This document shows, piece by piece, positions 9,288 to 19,204 of a stretch of 60,690 nt of DNA. The stretch spans positions 1 to 60,690 of the forward strand of contig CALMQM010000087.1 of NCBI GenBank assembly GCA_937871435.1. Direction: 5' to 3'. Numbering within the stretch: the first letter of the stretch is position 1; every line of letters starts with the position of its first letter. This DNA comes from an uncultured Bacteroidota bacterium. Lineage in GTDB: Bacteria; Bacteroidota; Bacteroidia; AKYH767-A; 2013-40CM-41-45. The notes under the pieces are model-generated. The model had not been told where the DNA came from. It ran no database searches and worked only from the letters and a program-made list of their open reading frames with translations. Made by a program: the position numbers and the translations under genes.

Positions 9288-9610
9288 AGTTGAAGGTTAT
9301 AGAGAAGATTTATTAAGACAATGGTTGAATTCGCGAAAGAATTTCAATAAATAATTTCAGGTAAAGTTCAATCGAAACTTTCGTTGAAATTATTCAGGCG
9401 TTTTATTGAATACTGGATGATACAGGTTTCCGAAGATCAAATTAAGACACACAATTTCATTGCTGTAGAGATCAGATTGAATTTCGGGGTTAAGTAATAT
9501 TATCCAAATAAAGTGAATTAATAGCGCAAATACAAAGCTGTACAGTTTAAAACAAACATAAATGACTCTGGCGTGGAGAATTGATTTGCTCACCAGTAAC
9601 CATCATGAAT
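9288..9610. other. Intergenic region without a convincing gene
   Basis: About 320 AT-rich bases lie upstream of the POT gene and downstream of secA. A short hydrophobic minus-strand frame (9390-9593, 67 codons) has no recognisable family, no promoter and low-complexity content, so I do not call it. No repeat or riboswitch is evident. Confidence 0.4.
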
Positions 9611-9642
9611 AAAAAAAAGAGCCAGATTTAAGTCTGGCTCTT
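9611..9642 (-). terminator. Rho-independent terminator of secA
   Basis: The stem AAGAGCCAGA (9617-9626) pairs with TCTGGCTCTT (9633-9642) around a 6-base loop. The A run at 9611-9618 gives a T tract on the minus strand. It lies about 20 bases after the secA stop. Confidence 0.85.
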
Positions 9643-9663
9643 GTTAAATTATTTTATCAAATC

Positions 9664-12600
9664 TTATATTGATCCGGCACCATGGCAGTTTTTGAATTTT
9701 TTACCACTACCACAAGGACAAGGATCGTTTCTTCCGACTTTTTGTTCTACTCTCACCGGTTGAATTTTAGGTGGAGCAGGAGGGCCCGGCTGAGTACCCG
9801 GTCGGTTAGCGGCATCCGGAGTTTCAGCTTTGTTGGTACTCACATTTCGCATGTCCTGCTTAGGCAAGGGACGAGCTTCTTTCACCTGATTCGGGTCTTG
9901 TTGTGGAATGATACCTTTGAAGAGGAAAGAAATAATTTCCCTGTTCGTTTCATCCATCATCTGTTTGAATAATTCAAATGACTCGAATTTGTAAATCAGT
10001 AAAGGATCTTTTTGCTCGTAGACTGCATTTTGCACTGAAGTTTTCAGGTCATCCATTTCACGAAGATGCTCTTTCCAGGCATCGTCAATCATCGCGGCAG
10101 TAATCAGTCGTTCAAAAGCCACCGCAAGTTCCTTACCATGACTTTCATACGATTTCCTGAGATTGGCTACAACCTGTATGCCTTTCATACCGTCGCTGAA
10201 TGGAACCACAATGTTCTGAATGGTCGCACCCTGATTCTTGTACACATCTTCCACAAATGGCCAGGTGCGTTCAATCAACATCTGGGTTTTGTGCTTGTAA
10301 TAGCGTTGTGCTTCCTGGAAGATTTTATCAGTTGTTACTTCTGCTTTATCGTTTTTAAATTGTTCTTCAGACACCGGACACTCAATTGATAAAACGCGGA
10401 TCAGATCCAGTTGCAATGCCTGATAATCCCTTGTATCAATATGAGTATTCACCAGCGCTTCACAGGTATCGTAAACCATATTGCTGATATCGATACTCAA
10501 GCGTTCACCGAAAATCGCATGACGTCGTTTTGTGTATACAACTTCACGTTGTGAATTCATCACATCGTCATATTCAATCAGTCGTTTACGGATTCCGAAG
10601 TTATTTTCTTCGACCTTGCGTTGCGCACGTTCAATAGATGAAGTGATCATGCTGTGTTGAATTACTTCACCTTCTTCAATGCCCATCCTGTCCATGAGTT
10701 TCATGATACGTTCAGAGCCGAACAAGCGCATCAGATCATCTTCCAATGATACATAAAACTGTGAAGATCCCGGATCACCCTGACGTCCTGCACGACCACG
10801 TAACTGTCTGTCTACTCTTCGTGATTCATGTTTTTCAGTACCGACGATTGCAAGACCTCCTGCTTCTTTTACACCTGGACCAAGTTTAATATCCGTTCCA
10901 CGACCTGCCATGTTGGTGGCAATAGTAACAGTACCGGCGAGTCCGGCTTCAGCAACAATCTGCGCTTCCTTCTGATGTTGTTTCGCGTTCAACACATTGT
11001 GTTTGATGTTGCGCAACTTCAGCATTCGACTCAACAACTCTGAAGTTTCGACTGATGTCGTACCAACGAGAACAGGTCTTCCACCTTTCACAAGTTGTTC
11101 CACTTCTTCAATTACTGCATTGTATTTCTCACGCTTGGTCTTGTACACTTTATCTTCTGCATCCTTCCGCACAATGCTGCGGTTGGTAGGAATGGTTACA
11201 ACATCCAGTTTATAGATAGTCCAGAATTCCTGTGCTTCTGTTTCCGCAGTTCCGGTCATCCCGGCAAGCTTGTGGAACATTCGGAAATAATTCTGCAAAG
11301 TGATTGTAGCATAAGTTTGAGTTGCCGCTTCAATCTTTACATTTTCTTTCGCTTCGATCGCCTGATGTAAACCATCGGAATATCTTCTTCCGTCCAGCAC
11401 ACGACCTGTTTGTTCGTCAACAATTTTAATTTTTCCGTCAGCAATAATGTACTCCACATCTCTGTCGAACAGTGAATATGCTTTGAGCAATTGATTTACT
11501 GTATGAATACGTTCGGATTTGATACCGTATTCCCGCATCAATTCATCTTTCTTGGTCATTTTCTCTTCCGCACTTACAGCTGATTTTTCAATTTCAGCGA
11601 TAGAAGAGCCGACATCCGGAAGGATGAAGAAGTTTTTGTCTTCACTGGAAGCAGACATTAGTTCAATTCCTTTTTCCGTCAGTTCGATGTTGTTGTTCTT
11701 TTCATCGATCACGAAATAAAGAGTCGCGTCAGCCTTATGCATTTCTTTTTGCTGATCCTGCAGATAATAGTTTTCGGATTTGCGCATGATCGCTGTGACT
11801 CCCTGTTCACCGAGCAATTTGATTAGCGCTTTATTTTTTGGAAGCGCACGAAAAGCTCGATACAAACACAATCCGGCTTCGTCCTCTTTTTTCTCCGCAA
11901 GTAACTTGCGTGCATCAGAGATGAGTGTATTAACGTAATCTCTTTGCGCCTTCATCAGAAGTTCTACTTTGGGTTTGTAGACATCAAATTCATGATGATC
12001 ACCTCTTGGAGTAGGTCCGGATATGATTAATGGTGTACGGGCATCATCAATCAATACGGAGTCCACCTCATCCACAATCGCAAAATGGTGGCCTCGTTGA
12101 ACCATATCTTCACTTGCGCGCGCCATGTTGTCGCGCAGGTAATCGAAACCAAATTCATTATTCGTTCCGTAGGTGATGTCGGCAAGATATGCGTCCCTGC
12201 GAGCGGGAGAGTTGGGTTCGTGTTTATCAATACAATCTACTGTGAGTCCAAGGAATTCAAAGATTGGAGCATTCCATTCAGAGTCACGTTTTGCCAGATA
12301 ATCGTTCACTGTAACAATATGAACTCCTCTGCCTGCAAGAGCGTTCAGGTAAATTGGCAATGTTGCTACCAGGGTTTTTCCTTCACCGGTTGCCATCTCA
12401 GCAATCTTACCCTGATGCAGAACTACACCACCGATCAGCTGAACATCGTAATGCACCATGTTCCAGGTGATCATATTTCCTGCAGCTATCCAGGAGTTTT
12501 TATAGATAACCTTGTCACCATCAATCGTGACATTATCTTTTTTCGTTGCAAGCAATCGATCAATATCATTTGCTTTGGCAATCAACGTCTCGTTTTCTGT

Positions 12601-12978
12601 GAACCTTTTCGCTGTTTCTTTTACCACTGCAAAAGCCTCCGGCAAAATTTCAATCAGAATTTCTTCGGTCTGTTTATTTCGGTCTTTTTTGAGCTGATCG
12701 ATCTTGCGGTAAAGGTCTTCCTTCAGATGCAATTCCAGATCCGGATCGTTTTCAGCCTGTTGTTCAAGTGCAAGAATTTCCGCGTCGGTATCTTTCAGAT
12801 ATTCTGAAATCTTGTATTTGAACTCATGTGTTTTAGCACGAAGTTCATCATGGCTAAGGGAAGCTAATCCCTCATATGCAGCTTTGGCTTTAAGCACCAA
12901 AGGCATGATTTCTTTTAAGTCACGATCACTCTTGCTACCGAAGAATTTGGTGAGGGCTTTATTGAAAATTCCTATCAT
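9664..12978 (-). CDS. secA: Preprotein translocase ATPase SecA
   Basis: The protein has 1104 residues, the large size usual for Bacteroidota SecA. DEAD motor motifs are visible: [14 protein letters not shown] (Walker A, residues ~195-208) and [10 protein letters not shown] (Walker B, ~302). The second motor domain has [29 protein letters not shown] and [18 protein letters not shown]. The C-terminal tail has the zinc-binding [14 protein letters not shown] used to bind SecB and phospholipid. SecA drives export through SecYEG, the first step for all the signal-peptide proteins in this window. Insertions relative to Escherichia coli SecA lie around residues 350-480 ([16 protein letters not shown] and beyond), as is common in this phylum. 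A terminator follows the gene and a TACTTTTG element precedes it. Confidence 0.97.
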   Translation of the reverse strand: MIGIFNKALTKFFGSKSDRDLKEIMPLVLKAKAAYEGLASLSHDELRAKTHEFKYKISEYLKDTDAEILALEQQAENDPDLELHLKEDLYRKIDQLKKDRNKQTEEILIEILPEAFAVVKETAKRFTENETLIAKANDIDRLLATKKDNVTIDGDKVIYKNSWIAAGNMITWNMVHYDVQLIGGVVLHQGKIAEMATGEGKTLVATLPIYLNALAGRGVHIVTVNDYLAKRDSEWNAPIFEFLGLTVDCIDKHEPNSPARRDAYLADITYGTNNEFGFDYLRDNMARASEDMVQRGHHFAIVDEVDSVLIDDARTPLIISGPTPRGDHHEFDVYKPKVELLMKAQRDYVNTLISDARKLLAEKKEDEAGLCLYRAFRALPKNKALIKLLGEQGVTAIMRKSENYYLQDQQKEMHKADATLYFVIDEKNNNIELTEKGIELMSASSEDKNFFILPDVGSSIAEIEKSAVSAEEKMTKKDELMREYGIKSERIHTVNQLLKAYSLFDRDVEYIIADGKIKIVDEQTGRVLDGRRYSDGLHQAIEAKENVKIEAATQTYATITLQNYFRMFHKLAGMTGTAETEAQEFWTIYKLDVVTIPTNRSIVRKDAEDKVYKTKREKYNAVIEEVEQLVKGGRPVLVGTTSVETSELLSRMLKLRNIKHNVLNAKQHQKEAQIVAEAGLAGTVTIATNMAGRGTDIKLGPGVKEAGGLAIVGTEKHESRRVDRQLRGRAGRQGDPGSSQFYVSLEDDLMRLFGSERIMKLMDRMGIEEGEVIQHSMITSSIERAQRKVEENNFGIRKRLIEYDDVMNSQREVVYTKRRHAIFGERLSIDISNMVYDTCEALVNTHIDTRDYQALQLDLIRVLSIECPVSEEQFKNDKAEVTTDKIFQEAQRYYKHKTQMLIERTWPFVEDVYKNQGATIQNIVVPFSDGMKGIQVVANLRKSYESHGKELAVAFERLITAAMIDDAWKEHLREMDDLKTSVQNAVYEQKDPLLIYKFESFELFKQMMDETNREIISFLFKGIIPQQDPNQVKEARPLPKQDMRNVSTNKAETPDAANRPGTQPGPPAPPKIQPVRVEQKVGRNDPCPCGSGKKFKNCHGAGSI

Positions 12979-13002
12979 AATTTGATTGAGAAATAAGGGT
13001 CA

Positions 13003-13010
13003 CAAAAGTA
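13003..13010 (-). promoter_or_regulatory. Candidate -7 element of secA
   Basis: The minus strand reads TACTTTTG, an exact TAnnTTTG match, giving a predicted leader of about 21 bases before the ATG at 12978. No matching -33 TTG was found. Confidence 0.4.
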
Positions 13011-13100
13011 CTCTTTATTTAAGAGAATAGGAAGTCTGTCATTTTCATGTAAATAAAGCAGTTAGGAGCCTGAATTTGAATGCCTGTCCACTTCTTTTAT

Positions 13101-13108
13101 TAAATTTG
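13101..13108 (+). promoter_or_regulatory. Candidate -7 element of the Asp-box protein gene
   Basis: TAAATTTG is an exact match to TAnnTTTG, with a TTG 22 bases upstream (13076-13078). The predicted leader to the ATG at 13140 is about 28 bases. Confidence 0.4.
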
Positions 13109-13139
13109 AAAATCAGGACAAATTTCTGATCGGACCTCT

Positions 13140-16100
13140 ATGCAAAATCTACGCTCATTATGCATTGTTTTTCTAATTGCTTTTATCCCACAATTGGTTT
13201 TCAGTCAACCGTGGATGAAACAAGCATTGACATCTGAAAAGCAGGAAAATCACAAAAAGAATTTTTTCGATGTACAGAAAAAATTTGAGAATTATTGGAA
13301 GGATAAAAATCCCTCGGTTGAAGAGGAAGAAAATGCTGATGAAGGAGGCTATCAGCAATACAAAAGATGGGAATGGTTTATGAAACAAAGAACCTACCCT
13401 TCGGGAGAGTTTTTCAGTCCGGATATTTTGTTTCGTGAATACAAACGTTACACTGATTTACATCCGAAGTCAAATGCACGCAGTGCTTCTTCCAACTGGT
13501 CTTTTATCGGTCCGGATGTGGTGCCTGTCAATGAAGGTGGGGCAGGCAGGGTGAATGTCATCCGTTTTGATCCTTCTAATCCTCAACATATGTTTCTTGG
13601 CTCCGCTGCTGGCGGACTTTGGGAGTCGGTCAATTCCGGTCAAACATGGACTTCGGTTACAGATTTGTTGCCTGCTTTGAGCATTGCGGATATTGCCATC
13701 AATCCCAGGAATCCTGACACTATGTATGTAGCGACCGGAGACGGGTATGGCTATGAATACAATGGTGATTTCTGGGGAGGTACTTATACTGCAGGTGTTT
13801 TGATATCGACAGACAGAGGACAAACCTGGAATGCAACCGGTTTGAGCTATTCACAAGCTCAGACTGATATTATTCAGAGATTAATCATTCATCCTGTACA
13901 TCCTGAAATCATGTTGGCAGGAACGCGGAACGGAATTTTCAGAACAATTGATGGTGGAGCATCCTGGAATCTGGTTGCTTCCGGGCATTATATGGATTTG
14001 GAATTCAATACAGCCAACCCTGACATCGTGTATGCTACAAATGACGCGGATCTGTACAGGTCATCAAATGCAGGACAATCGTGGTCTCAGTTTTACCAAT
14101 TGTCTTGCAGCGGACGAATTTCTATCGTGACAACAGCAGCAAATGCGAATGTCATTTATGCATTGTGCGAATCGGGAACTTTATATCGATCTTCAGACGG
14201 CGGAATTTCTTTCACTCAGCCGGGAGTCCCGGGAGTTTCGTTGTATGGTTATTATGATTGTGTATTGGCGGCTTCTCAGGTGGATGAAAATACAGTGTAT
14301 TGTGGTGGTGTCACGATTGTAAAATCAACGGATGGAGGCGTGAACTGGCAAGCTGCTTCCAGCAATGCCGGTGGTGCAAATTATGTTCATGCCGATAATC
14401 ATTTTATCGATTTTTATCCGGGCAGTAACACCCGTGTTTTTTCGGGAAATGATGGTGGTATTTTCAGAACAGATGATGGAGGTAATAACTGGACAGATCT
14501 GAGCAATACACTGGGCATAAAACAATATTATCGTTTGGGTCAATCATCCGTTGATCCTTACCTGATTTATGCAGGAGCACAGGATAACGGTACGGATCGC
14601 TTGCAGAACAGTTCCTGGAGTAAAGTATATGGTGGTGATGGTATGGAATGTCTTGTTGATTATACTAATGATAACAATGTATATGTATCTGCTCAAAATG
14701 GATACATTCAGAAATCGACAGATGGTGGCAATACATTCAATTATATATCTCCTTCCTCCGGTGCGTGGGTAACACCATTCATCATTGATCCGGTTGATCC
14801 GCAAACTTTGTACGCTGGATTTTACGATGTACAGAAAACCGTCAATGGCGGATCTTCCTGGAATAGTATTTCAGGATCCATAATATTTAATGGAGAGGTG
14901 CAATCCATGGCTATTGCTCCGTCAAATAACAATGTATTGTACGCGGCTTCTCTCGGTACTATTTTCAGAACTGATGATGGAGGAAATAACTGGACAGATA
15001 TTACTCCCGGTCTTCCTGTACTGAATGCAGGTATAACATACATTGCTGTTTCTAATCGCGATCCACATCATGTATGGGTAACATTTACCGGTTATTCTAA
15101 CGGAGAAAAAGTGTATTCGAGTACTGATGGTGGTTTAAACTGGACCAATATTTCAGGAACTCTTCCAAATATCCCCGTGAATTGCGTCGTGTATCAGAAT
15201 CTGAGTAATGATATTGTATATATCGGAACTGATATCGGAGTATTCTACCGTGATAGTGCAGCTACAGACTGGTCTGCTTACAATTCAGGTCTTCCGAATG
15301 TGATCGTGGATGAGCTGGAAATTCAGTATGCATCTGCCAAAATACGTGCGGCTACATATGGCAGAGGTATCTGGGAGGCTGATATCATTGGAGCTATACC
15401 CATTTCTCTGGATGCCGGAGTTTTTCAAATCGTATCACCTGCATTGAGTTCCTGCGATTTTGTTGCTGTGCCGGAATTTATTCTGAAGAATTATGGTAGC
15501 GATACTTTGTTTAATGTTCTGGTTCATTATCAATTCGACAGTGGCTCGCCCCAATCATTATTATGGGTTGGAGTAGTACCGGGTGGAAATACTGTTCATG
15601 TTGTTTTACCTTCATCTACATTGTCGGCCGGAAATCATACGCTTACAATATCAACTTCGGATCCGAATGGTGGAGTAGATCAGCAGGCATTTAATGATGC
15701 TCGTGTTATGCATTTTGATATCAAGTATTCCAATGAGAGTGTTCCGATTGTGGAAGATTTTCAATCACTTTCATTGCCTCCATTCAAATGGAAGGTTGTA
15801 GACTCCGGTAGTTTGCTCAAAGTAGATTCATCTGTAGGTGGATTTGGTTTGTCATCGGGATCAATTTATGCCAATTGTTATTCGATCGGTTCCAATAGCA
15901 TCGGTCAGCTCATCAGTCCTGGTTTGGATTTCAGTAATTCTCTCGCGCCTGCGACATTTTCATTTAACGTTGCCTACTCGAATTATTCAACTTTCAATCA
16001 TGATTCTCTTTTGGTATCAGTGAGTACTGATTGTGAACAAACTTATACAAGAATTTATGCGAAAGGGGATGACAGTCTGGCAACTGCACCTGTAACAACC

Positions 16101-16532
16101 AGTTCATTTGTTCCGCAACCGAATCAATGGAGAAGAGACTCTGTTGATGTGAGTTCCTGGTTGGGCAATTCGAATGTGATTTTTAAAATTGAATTCAAAA
16201 GTGGGTACGGAAATAATATTTATCTCGATGATATCAATATTATGGCAAACAGTATTGGTGTGAATGAAGTAGAAAAGAATAATCCGATTCGACTTTACCC
16301 CAATCCTTTTGAAGAAAATTTTCAGTTGTCAATGATTACCTCTTCAAGTGACGCATACAGAATAGAAATAACAGATCTGACCGGAAGGATATTGATGATA
16401 CAGCCAATCGCTGCCACAGGAGGATTCAGCAATACATCAATACATACAACATCATTTGCTCACGGTATGTATTATTACCGTATACTAAAAAATAACCGGG
16501 TATTACAATCCGGGAAATTAGTTAAAGCATAA
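13140..16532 (+). CDS. Secreted Asp-box (sortilin/VPS10-like) beta-propeller T9SS protein
   Basis: The protein has 1130 residues. A signal peptide (MQNLRSLCIVFLIAFIPQLVFSQ) precedes a charged linker and then two successive propeller-like regions (~115-760) built from repeated Asp-box turns such as STDRGQTW, TDDGGNNW and STDGGLNW. The opening (WSFIGPDVVPVN, GAGRVNVIRFDPSNP, FLGSAAGGLWES) is that of VPS10/sortilin-like BNR proteins. After the propellers come a CARDB-like domain (~770-870), a jelly-roll module resembling cleaved adhesin/MAM domains (~885-1045, ending NNIYLDDINI), and a T9SS type A tail (LYPNPFEENF). These propellers are non-enzymatic binding folds or exo-glycosidase relatives, and the sialidase catalytic set is not apparent, so no reaction is assigned. 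The CARDB-jelly-roll-tail block recurs in the S8 peptidase at 41188. Confidence 0.85.
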   Translation: MQNLRSLCIVFLIAFIPQLVFSQPWMKQALTSEKQENHKKNFFDVQKKFENYWKDKNPSVEEEENADEGGYQQYKRWEWFMKQRTYPSGEFFSPDILFREYKRYTDLHPKSNARSASSNWSFIGPDVVPVNEGGAGRVNVIRFDPSNPQHMFLGSAAGGLWESVNSGQTWTSVTDLLPALSIADIAINPRNPDTMYVATGDGYGYEYNGDFWGGTYTAGVLISTDRGQTWNATGLSYSQAQTDIIQRLIIHPVHPEIMLAGTRNGIFRTIDGGASWNLVASGHYMDLEFNTANPDIVYATNDADLYRSSNAGQSWSQFYQLSCSGRISIVTTAANANVIYALCESGTLYRSSDGGISFTQPGVPGVSLYGYYDCVLAASQVDENTVYCGGVTIVKSTDGGVNWQAASSNAGGANYVHADNHFIDFYPGSNTRVFSGNDGGIFRTDDGGNNWTDLSNTLGIKQYYRLGQSSVDPYLIYAGAQDNGTDRLQNSSWSKVYGGDGMECLVDYTNDNNVYVSAQNGYIQKSTDGGNTFNYISPSSGAWVTPFIIDPVDPQTLYAGFYDVQKTVNGGSSWNSISGSIIFNGEVQSMAIAPSNNNVLYAASLGTIFRTDDGGNNWTDITPGLPVLNAGITYIAVSNRDPHHVWVTFTGYSNGEKVYSSTDGGLNWTNISGTLPNIPVNCVVYQNLSNDIVYIGTDIGVFYRDSAATDWSAYNSGLPNVIVDELEIQYASAKIRAATYGRGIWEADIIGAIPISLDAGVFQIVSPALSSCDFVAVPEFILKNYGSDTLFNVLVHYQFDSGSPQSLLWVGVVPGGNTVHVVLPSSTLSAGNHTLTISTSDPNGGVDQQAFNDARVMHFDIKYSNESVPIVEDFQSLSLPPFKWKVVDSGSLLKVDSSVGGFGLSSGSIYANCYSIGSNSIGQLISPGLDFSNSLAPATFSFNVAYSNYSTFNHDSLLVSVSTDCEQTYTRIYAKGDDSLATAPVTTSSFVPQPNQWRRDSVDVSSWLGNSNVIFKIEFKSGYGNNIYLDDINIMANSIGVNEVEKNNPIRLYPNPFEENFQLSMITSSSDAYRIEITDLTGRILMIQPIAATGGFSNTSIHTTSFAHGMYYYRILKNNRVLQSGKLVKA

Positions 16533-16567
16533 AAAAAAAGAGAGTCGTTCAGACTCTCTTTTTTTTT
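16531..16567. terminator. Bidirectional rho-independent terminator
   Basis: Arms AAGAGAGTC (16538-16546) and GACTCTCTT (16552-16560) surround a GTTCA loop, with an A run on the left and a T run on the right. It lies between two convergent T9SS cargo genes. The A run begins inside the stop codon of the left gene. Confidence 0.85.
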
Positions 16568-16581
16568 GTCGGAAATTATTT

Positions 16582-18168
16582 TTACTGATGAATGAATGAG
16601 GTCGAATATGAACGCTGATCATCCTTAATATTTACAAAATACATTCCAGGTGAAAGTCCGGCGACAGGAATTTGTAGTTCATCCTGGTTGTCAGTTTCAA
16701 GACTAAGGATTGTTCTGCCTGCAATGTCTTTGACGGTTATTTTACCATTCAAAATAGCATCATTCATTCTTATATGTAATGTGTTCACAACCGGATTCGG
16801 GAAAAGATCCGGAGAAATCATATTGTCAAGGTTACTTGTACCATCTGTGAAACAAATTTGTCCGAACTGATTAATTTGTAAAGTGGTGTTATAAATCGCA
16901 GTGCTCTCATTGATTGTAATCAACTGGTCACTTGTACCCAGGCTGTCTGTAAACGTAGTATTGTTTCGAATCAGGTTAAAGTTTGATTCGTAACAACCGC
17001 TGATTCCTGCAGTATCTGTTTTTACCAGATAAGCATCGCCGATGTTTCCTGTTTGAAAACCGATTGTATAACCGGCAAGCGCATATCCGTCTCCGGTAGA
17101 TATCATCGAATAACATTCACTCGTTGCAGTTACATCTCCATAGGTGTGTGCCCACAAGATGGTGCCATCTGAGGATATTTCGGCCAGCAAATCCTGGTTG
17201 ATCACATTCACTGAATCCCCGACATTGGTATAACCTGCTACAACGAAATTCCCTTCAGGAGTTTCAAGAATAGAAGATGGACGTTCATATTGCGCGCCAC
17301 CGTAGTTGTAATTCCAAACAGTATTTCCGGAGTTATCCAGTTTGAAAATATTCATATCGGAACTTCCTTCTGAGTTCACCACTGAAACACCTGCAACAAT
17401 GAAACCTCCTGAAGAAACAGGATGAACAGCATAGGACCAATCGGAACCAATTGTGCCACATCGTTTGTTCCAGAGAATATTTCCTGAAGAATCAAAGTTG
17501 GTGATGTAATGATCAAATTCTGTTCCTCCGGCATTGTTAAAGGTTCCTCCGACAGCGATGAAACCTGCTGTAGTTTTGGCACCGCCATAATAGAAATTGG
17601 AAACGGTAGTATTGTTTATTTCAGACCAAAGCTGAGTTCCATTGGCATCAATCTTTATAGCCAATGCGGATTTCAGCGCTGTGCCATAACTCCAGGTATT
17701 TCCTAAAATAACATACTGATCATTGCCAAGATCAACAACAGATTGTGCTTCGTCAAAATCAGCACCACCAAAAACCTTTGACCAGATTACAAAACCAGAG
17801 TCATCCACTTTGATGATTACAATATCTGAATAAACTGTATCAAGAGGGGAGCTGTATGTAGATCCGACAAGCAGAAAATTTCCATCAGACATTTGAACAA
17901 CATCATTGATGAAATCATCTTTGTAGGCTTCCGCACGGGATGACCAAACAAGATCGCCGTTAGCGTTCAATCGAAAGATTCCCACTTCAGAACTATCAAT
18001 ACTGTTAGGACCTGTTGAACCAACCATTATGTAGCCTCCGTCAAATGTTTTCTTGATAGACTGGGCTACATCAAGATTTACATCTCCATACAAATCCTGG
18101 AATTTCACCTGTGCGCGCATGGTGAAGGAGAATATCAATAATGCAGATAAGAGTAAGAGTTTCTTCAT
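16582..18168 (-). CDS. Secreted repeat protein (DGG/W-repeat propeller) with T9SS tail
   Basis: The protein has about 528 residues from the ATG at 18168, which starts a clean signal peptide (MKKLLLLSALLIFSFTMRAQ). The body (residues ~20-390) is made of about seven repeats of the form xxDGGYIxxGxT ... GDLVWSxxxGGxxxD, for instance TFDGGYIMVGST, SGGFIVAGVS and GDGYALAGYT. This layout is typical of Bacteroidota secreted beta-propeller proteins of unknown function. The C-terminal 75 residues are a T9SS type A domain (LFPNPVVNTLHI, SPGMYFVNI). A TATCTTTG element lies 18 bases upstream of this start. Related proteins lie at 55195 and 58804. No catalytic motif was seen. Confidence 0.82.
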   Translation of the reverse strand: MKKLLLLSALLIFSFTMRAQVKFQDLYGDVNLDVAQSIKKTFDGGYIMVGSTGPNSIDSSEVGIFRLNANGDLVWSSRAEAYKDDFINDVVQMSDGNFLLVGSTYSSPLDTVYSDIVIIKVDDSGFVIWSKVFGGADFDEAQSVVDLGNDQYVILGNTWSYGTALKSALAIKIDANGTQLWSEINNTTVSNFYYGGAKTTAGFIAVGGTFNNAGGTEFDHYITNFDSSGNILWNKRCGTIGSDWSYAVHPVSSGGFIVAGVSVVNSEGSSDMNIFKLDNSGNTVWNYNYGGAQYERPSSILETPEGNFVVAGYTNVGDSVNVINQDLLAEISSDGTILWAHTYGDVTATSECYSMISTGDGYALAGYTIGFQTGNIGDAYLVKTDTAGISGCYESNFNLIRNNTTFTDSLGTSDQLITINESTAIYNTTLQINQFGQICFTDGTSNLDNMISPDLFPNPVVNTLHIRMNDAILNGKITVKDIAGRTILSLETDNQDELQIPVAGLSPGMYFVNIKDDQRSYSTSFIHQ

Positions 18169-18186
18169 TGTGTTATAGTATTTTAT

Positions 18187-18194
18187 CAAAGATA
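18187..18194 (-). promoter_or_regulatory. Candidate -7 element of the repeat protein gene
   Basis: The minus strand reads TATCTTTG, the commonest Bacteroidota -7 sequence, with a predicted leader of about 15 bases to the ATG at 18168. It supports this start over an in-frame ATG 21 bases further upstream. Confidence 0.5.
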
Positions 18195-18210
18195 GAGAAT
18201 TCTTAAGGCA

Positions 18211-18236
18211 TGAAAAAAGGGACTGATTGTCCCTTT
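18211..18236 (-). terminator. Rho-independent terminator after the DUF2795 gene
   Basis: Arms AAAGGGAC (18216-18223) and GTCCCTTT (18229-18236) surround a TGATT loop, with six A bases to the left that become the T tract on the minus strand. Confidence 0.75.
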
Positions 18237-18263
18237 AAATGAATTTCTTGTTTTAATGTCAGA

Positions 18264-18485
18264 TTAATACTCGTCTTCGTTAAAGAAGAAGTCATCCTTG
18301 GTTGGATAATCAGGCCAGATTTCTTCTATACTTTCATAAGCTTCTCCTTCGTCTTCCAACTCCTGCAAATTTTCAATTACTTCAAGGGGAGCTCCGGAAC
18401 GAATACCGTAATCGATTAACTCATCCTTCGTAGCTGGCCATGGGGCATCTTCAAGGTGTTGTGCTAGTTCGAGGGTCCAATACAT
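18264..18485 (-). CDS. DUF2795 family protein
   Basis: This small acidic protein (73 residues) is recognised by MYWTLELAQHLEDAPWPATK at its start, then LIDYGIRSGAPLEVIENLQE and the acidic end YPTKDDFFFNEDEY. DUF2795 proteins are very conserved across Bacteroidota and have no established function. The fold should be helical and cytoplasmic, with no signal or membrane segment. The gene has its own promoter-like TATTTTTG at 18531-18538 and its own terminator, so it is probably transcribed alone. The adenosyltransferase gene lies about 150 bases upstream on the same strand. Confidence 0.85.
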   Translation of the reverse strand: MYWTLELAQHLEDAPWPATKDELIDYGIRSGAPLEVIENLQELEDEGEAYESIEEIWPDYPTKDDFFFNEDEY

Positions 18486-18530
18486 TGTCAGAATTGATTA
18501 GCTAAGGATATTACTCCTTTTTAAGGGTTG

Positions 18531-18538
18531 CAAAAATA
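18531..18538 (-). promoter_or_regulatory. Candidate -7 element of the DUF2795 gene
   Basis: The minus strand reads TATTTTTG, an exact TAnnTTTG match. The predicted leader to the ATG at 18485 is about 42 bases, longer than most in this window. Confidence 0.4.
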
Positions 18539-18635
18539 GAAAAATTACAATCACTTGTATCTCATTTTGAATTTTTCCGAAATTATCAGAAATGCTTGCC
18601 TGACAAGCTTTTGCGACAAAATTTTTTGAGCAGAT

Positions 18636-19184
18636 TCAGGTAGTCGGAATCCAGGGACTCTCAATTGTACCACTTTCAGCGGCTAGTTTTCTTGAAAGTA
18701 CAAAAAGGTAATCCGACAAACGGTTGAGATATTTTAAAATAACGGGATCTACTTTTTCGAATTCATCAAGATGCACTGTATTGCGTTCGGCACGACGGCA
18801 CACGGTACGCGCGACATGGCAAGTAGAAACACTTGAATGTCCGCCAGGTAACACAAAATGCTTCATTTCAGGAAGAGTTGCTTCCATATCGTCAATCGCT
18901 TTTTCCAAAGCAGTTACATCCGATTCCGTAATCTCAGGCAATTTCATTTTGGATGTTTCCGGATCTGCGGCTAACAAAGAGCCGATGGTAAATAATCTGT
19001 CCTGAATTGTCAGTAATAACTGTTTGTGACCTGTTTGAATGGGTTGATCACGCAGCATTCCTATCCAGGCATTCAGTTCATCCACTGTGCCATAAGCTTC
19101 AATCCGGAGATGATGTTTTGGAACTCTGGTACCTCCAATGAGGGAGGTCTTTCCTGAATCACCTTTTTTTGTATAAATCTTCAT
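18636..19184 (-). CDS. PduO-type cob(I)alamin adenosyltransferase
   Basis: The protein has 182 residues, normal for the PduO/MMAB family. The N-terminal ATP-binding signature is clear: MKIYTKKGDSGKTSLIGG, then the RIEAYGTVDELNAWIG helix. Later motifs are LPGGHSSVSTCHVARTVCRR (about residues 117-136) with the conserved arginines, and LNRLSDYLFVLSR. The enzyme transfers the adenosyl group of ATP to reduced cobalamin to make coenzyme B12, in the cytoplasm. Its usual client in Bacteroidota is methylmalonyl-CoA mutase, which is not in this window. I saw no cobalamin riboswitch. It begins 20 bases after the stop of the upstream ABC ATPase gene, so the two are probably co-transcribed. Confidence 0.93.
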   Translation of the reverse strand: MKIYTKKGDSGKTSLIGGTRVPKHHLRIEAYGTVDELNAWIGMLRDQPIQTGHKQLLLTIQDRLFTIGSLLAADPETSKMKLPEITESDVTALEKAIDDMEATLPEMKHFVLPGGHSSVSTCHVARTVCRRAERNTVHLDEFEKVDPVILKYLNRLSDYLFVLSRKLAAESGTIESPWIPTT

Positions 19185-19204
19185 GGATGTGAATCGAAAC
19201 GGAA

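Noticed and set aside
9390..9593. Short hydrophobic minus-strand frame of 67 codons
   Set aside because: No family, promoter or conserved feature is visible, and AT-rich intergenic DNA easily gives such frames.
12085..12807. Long plus-strand frame of 240 codons antisense to secA
   Set aside because: It lies entirely inside secA, which has full-length motifs, and its translation has no recognisable domain.
18594..18612. Short GCTTG/CAAGC hairpin between DUF2795 and adenosyltransferase genes
   Set aside because: The stem is only five bases and the T run is on the plus strand, while both genes are on the minus strand.
18486..18635. Cobalamin riboswitch near the adenosyltransferase gene
   Set aside because: This stretch is downstream of the adenosyltransferase gene, and neither it nor the short gap upstream shows a B12-box or the expected fold.
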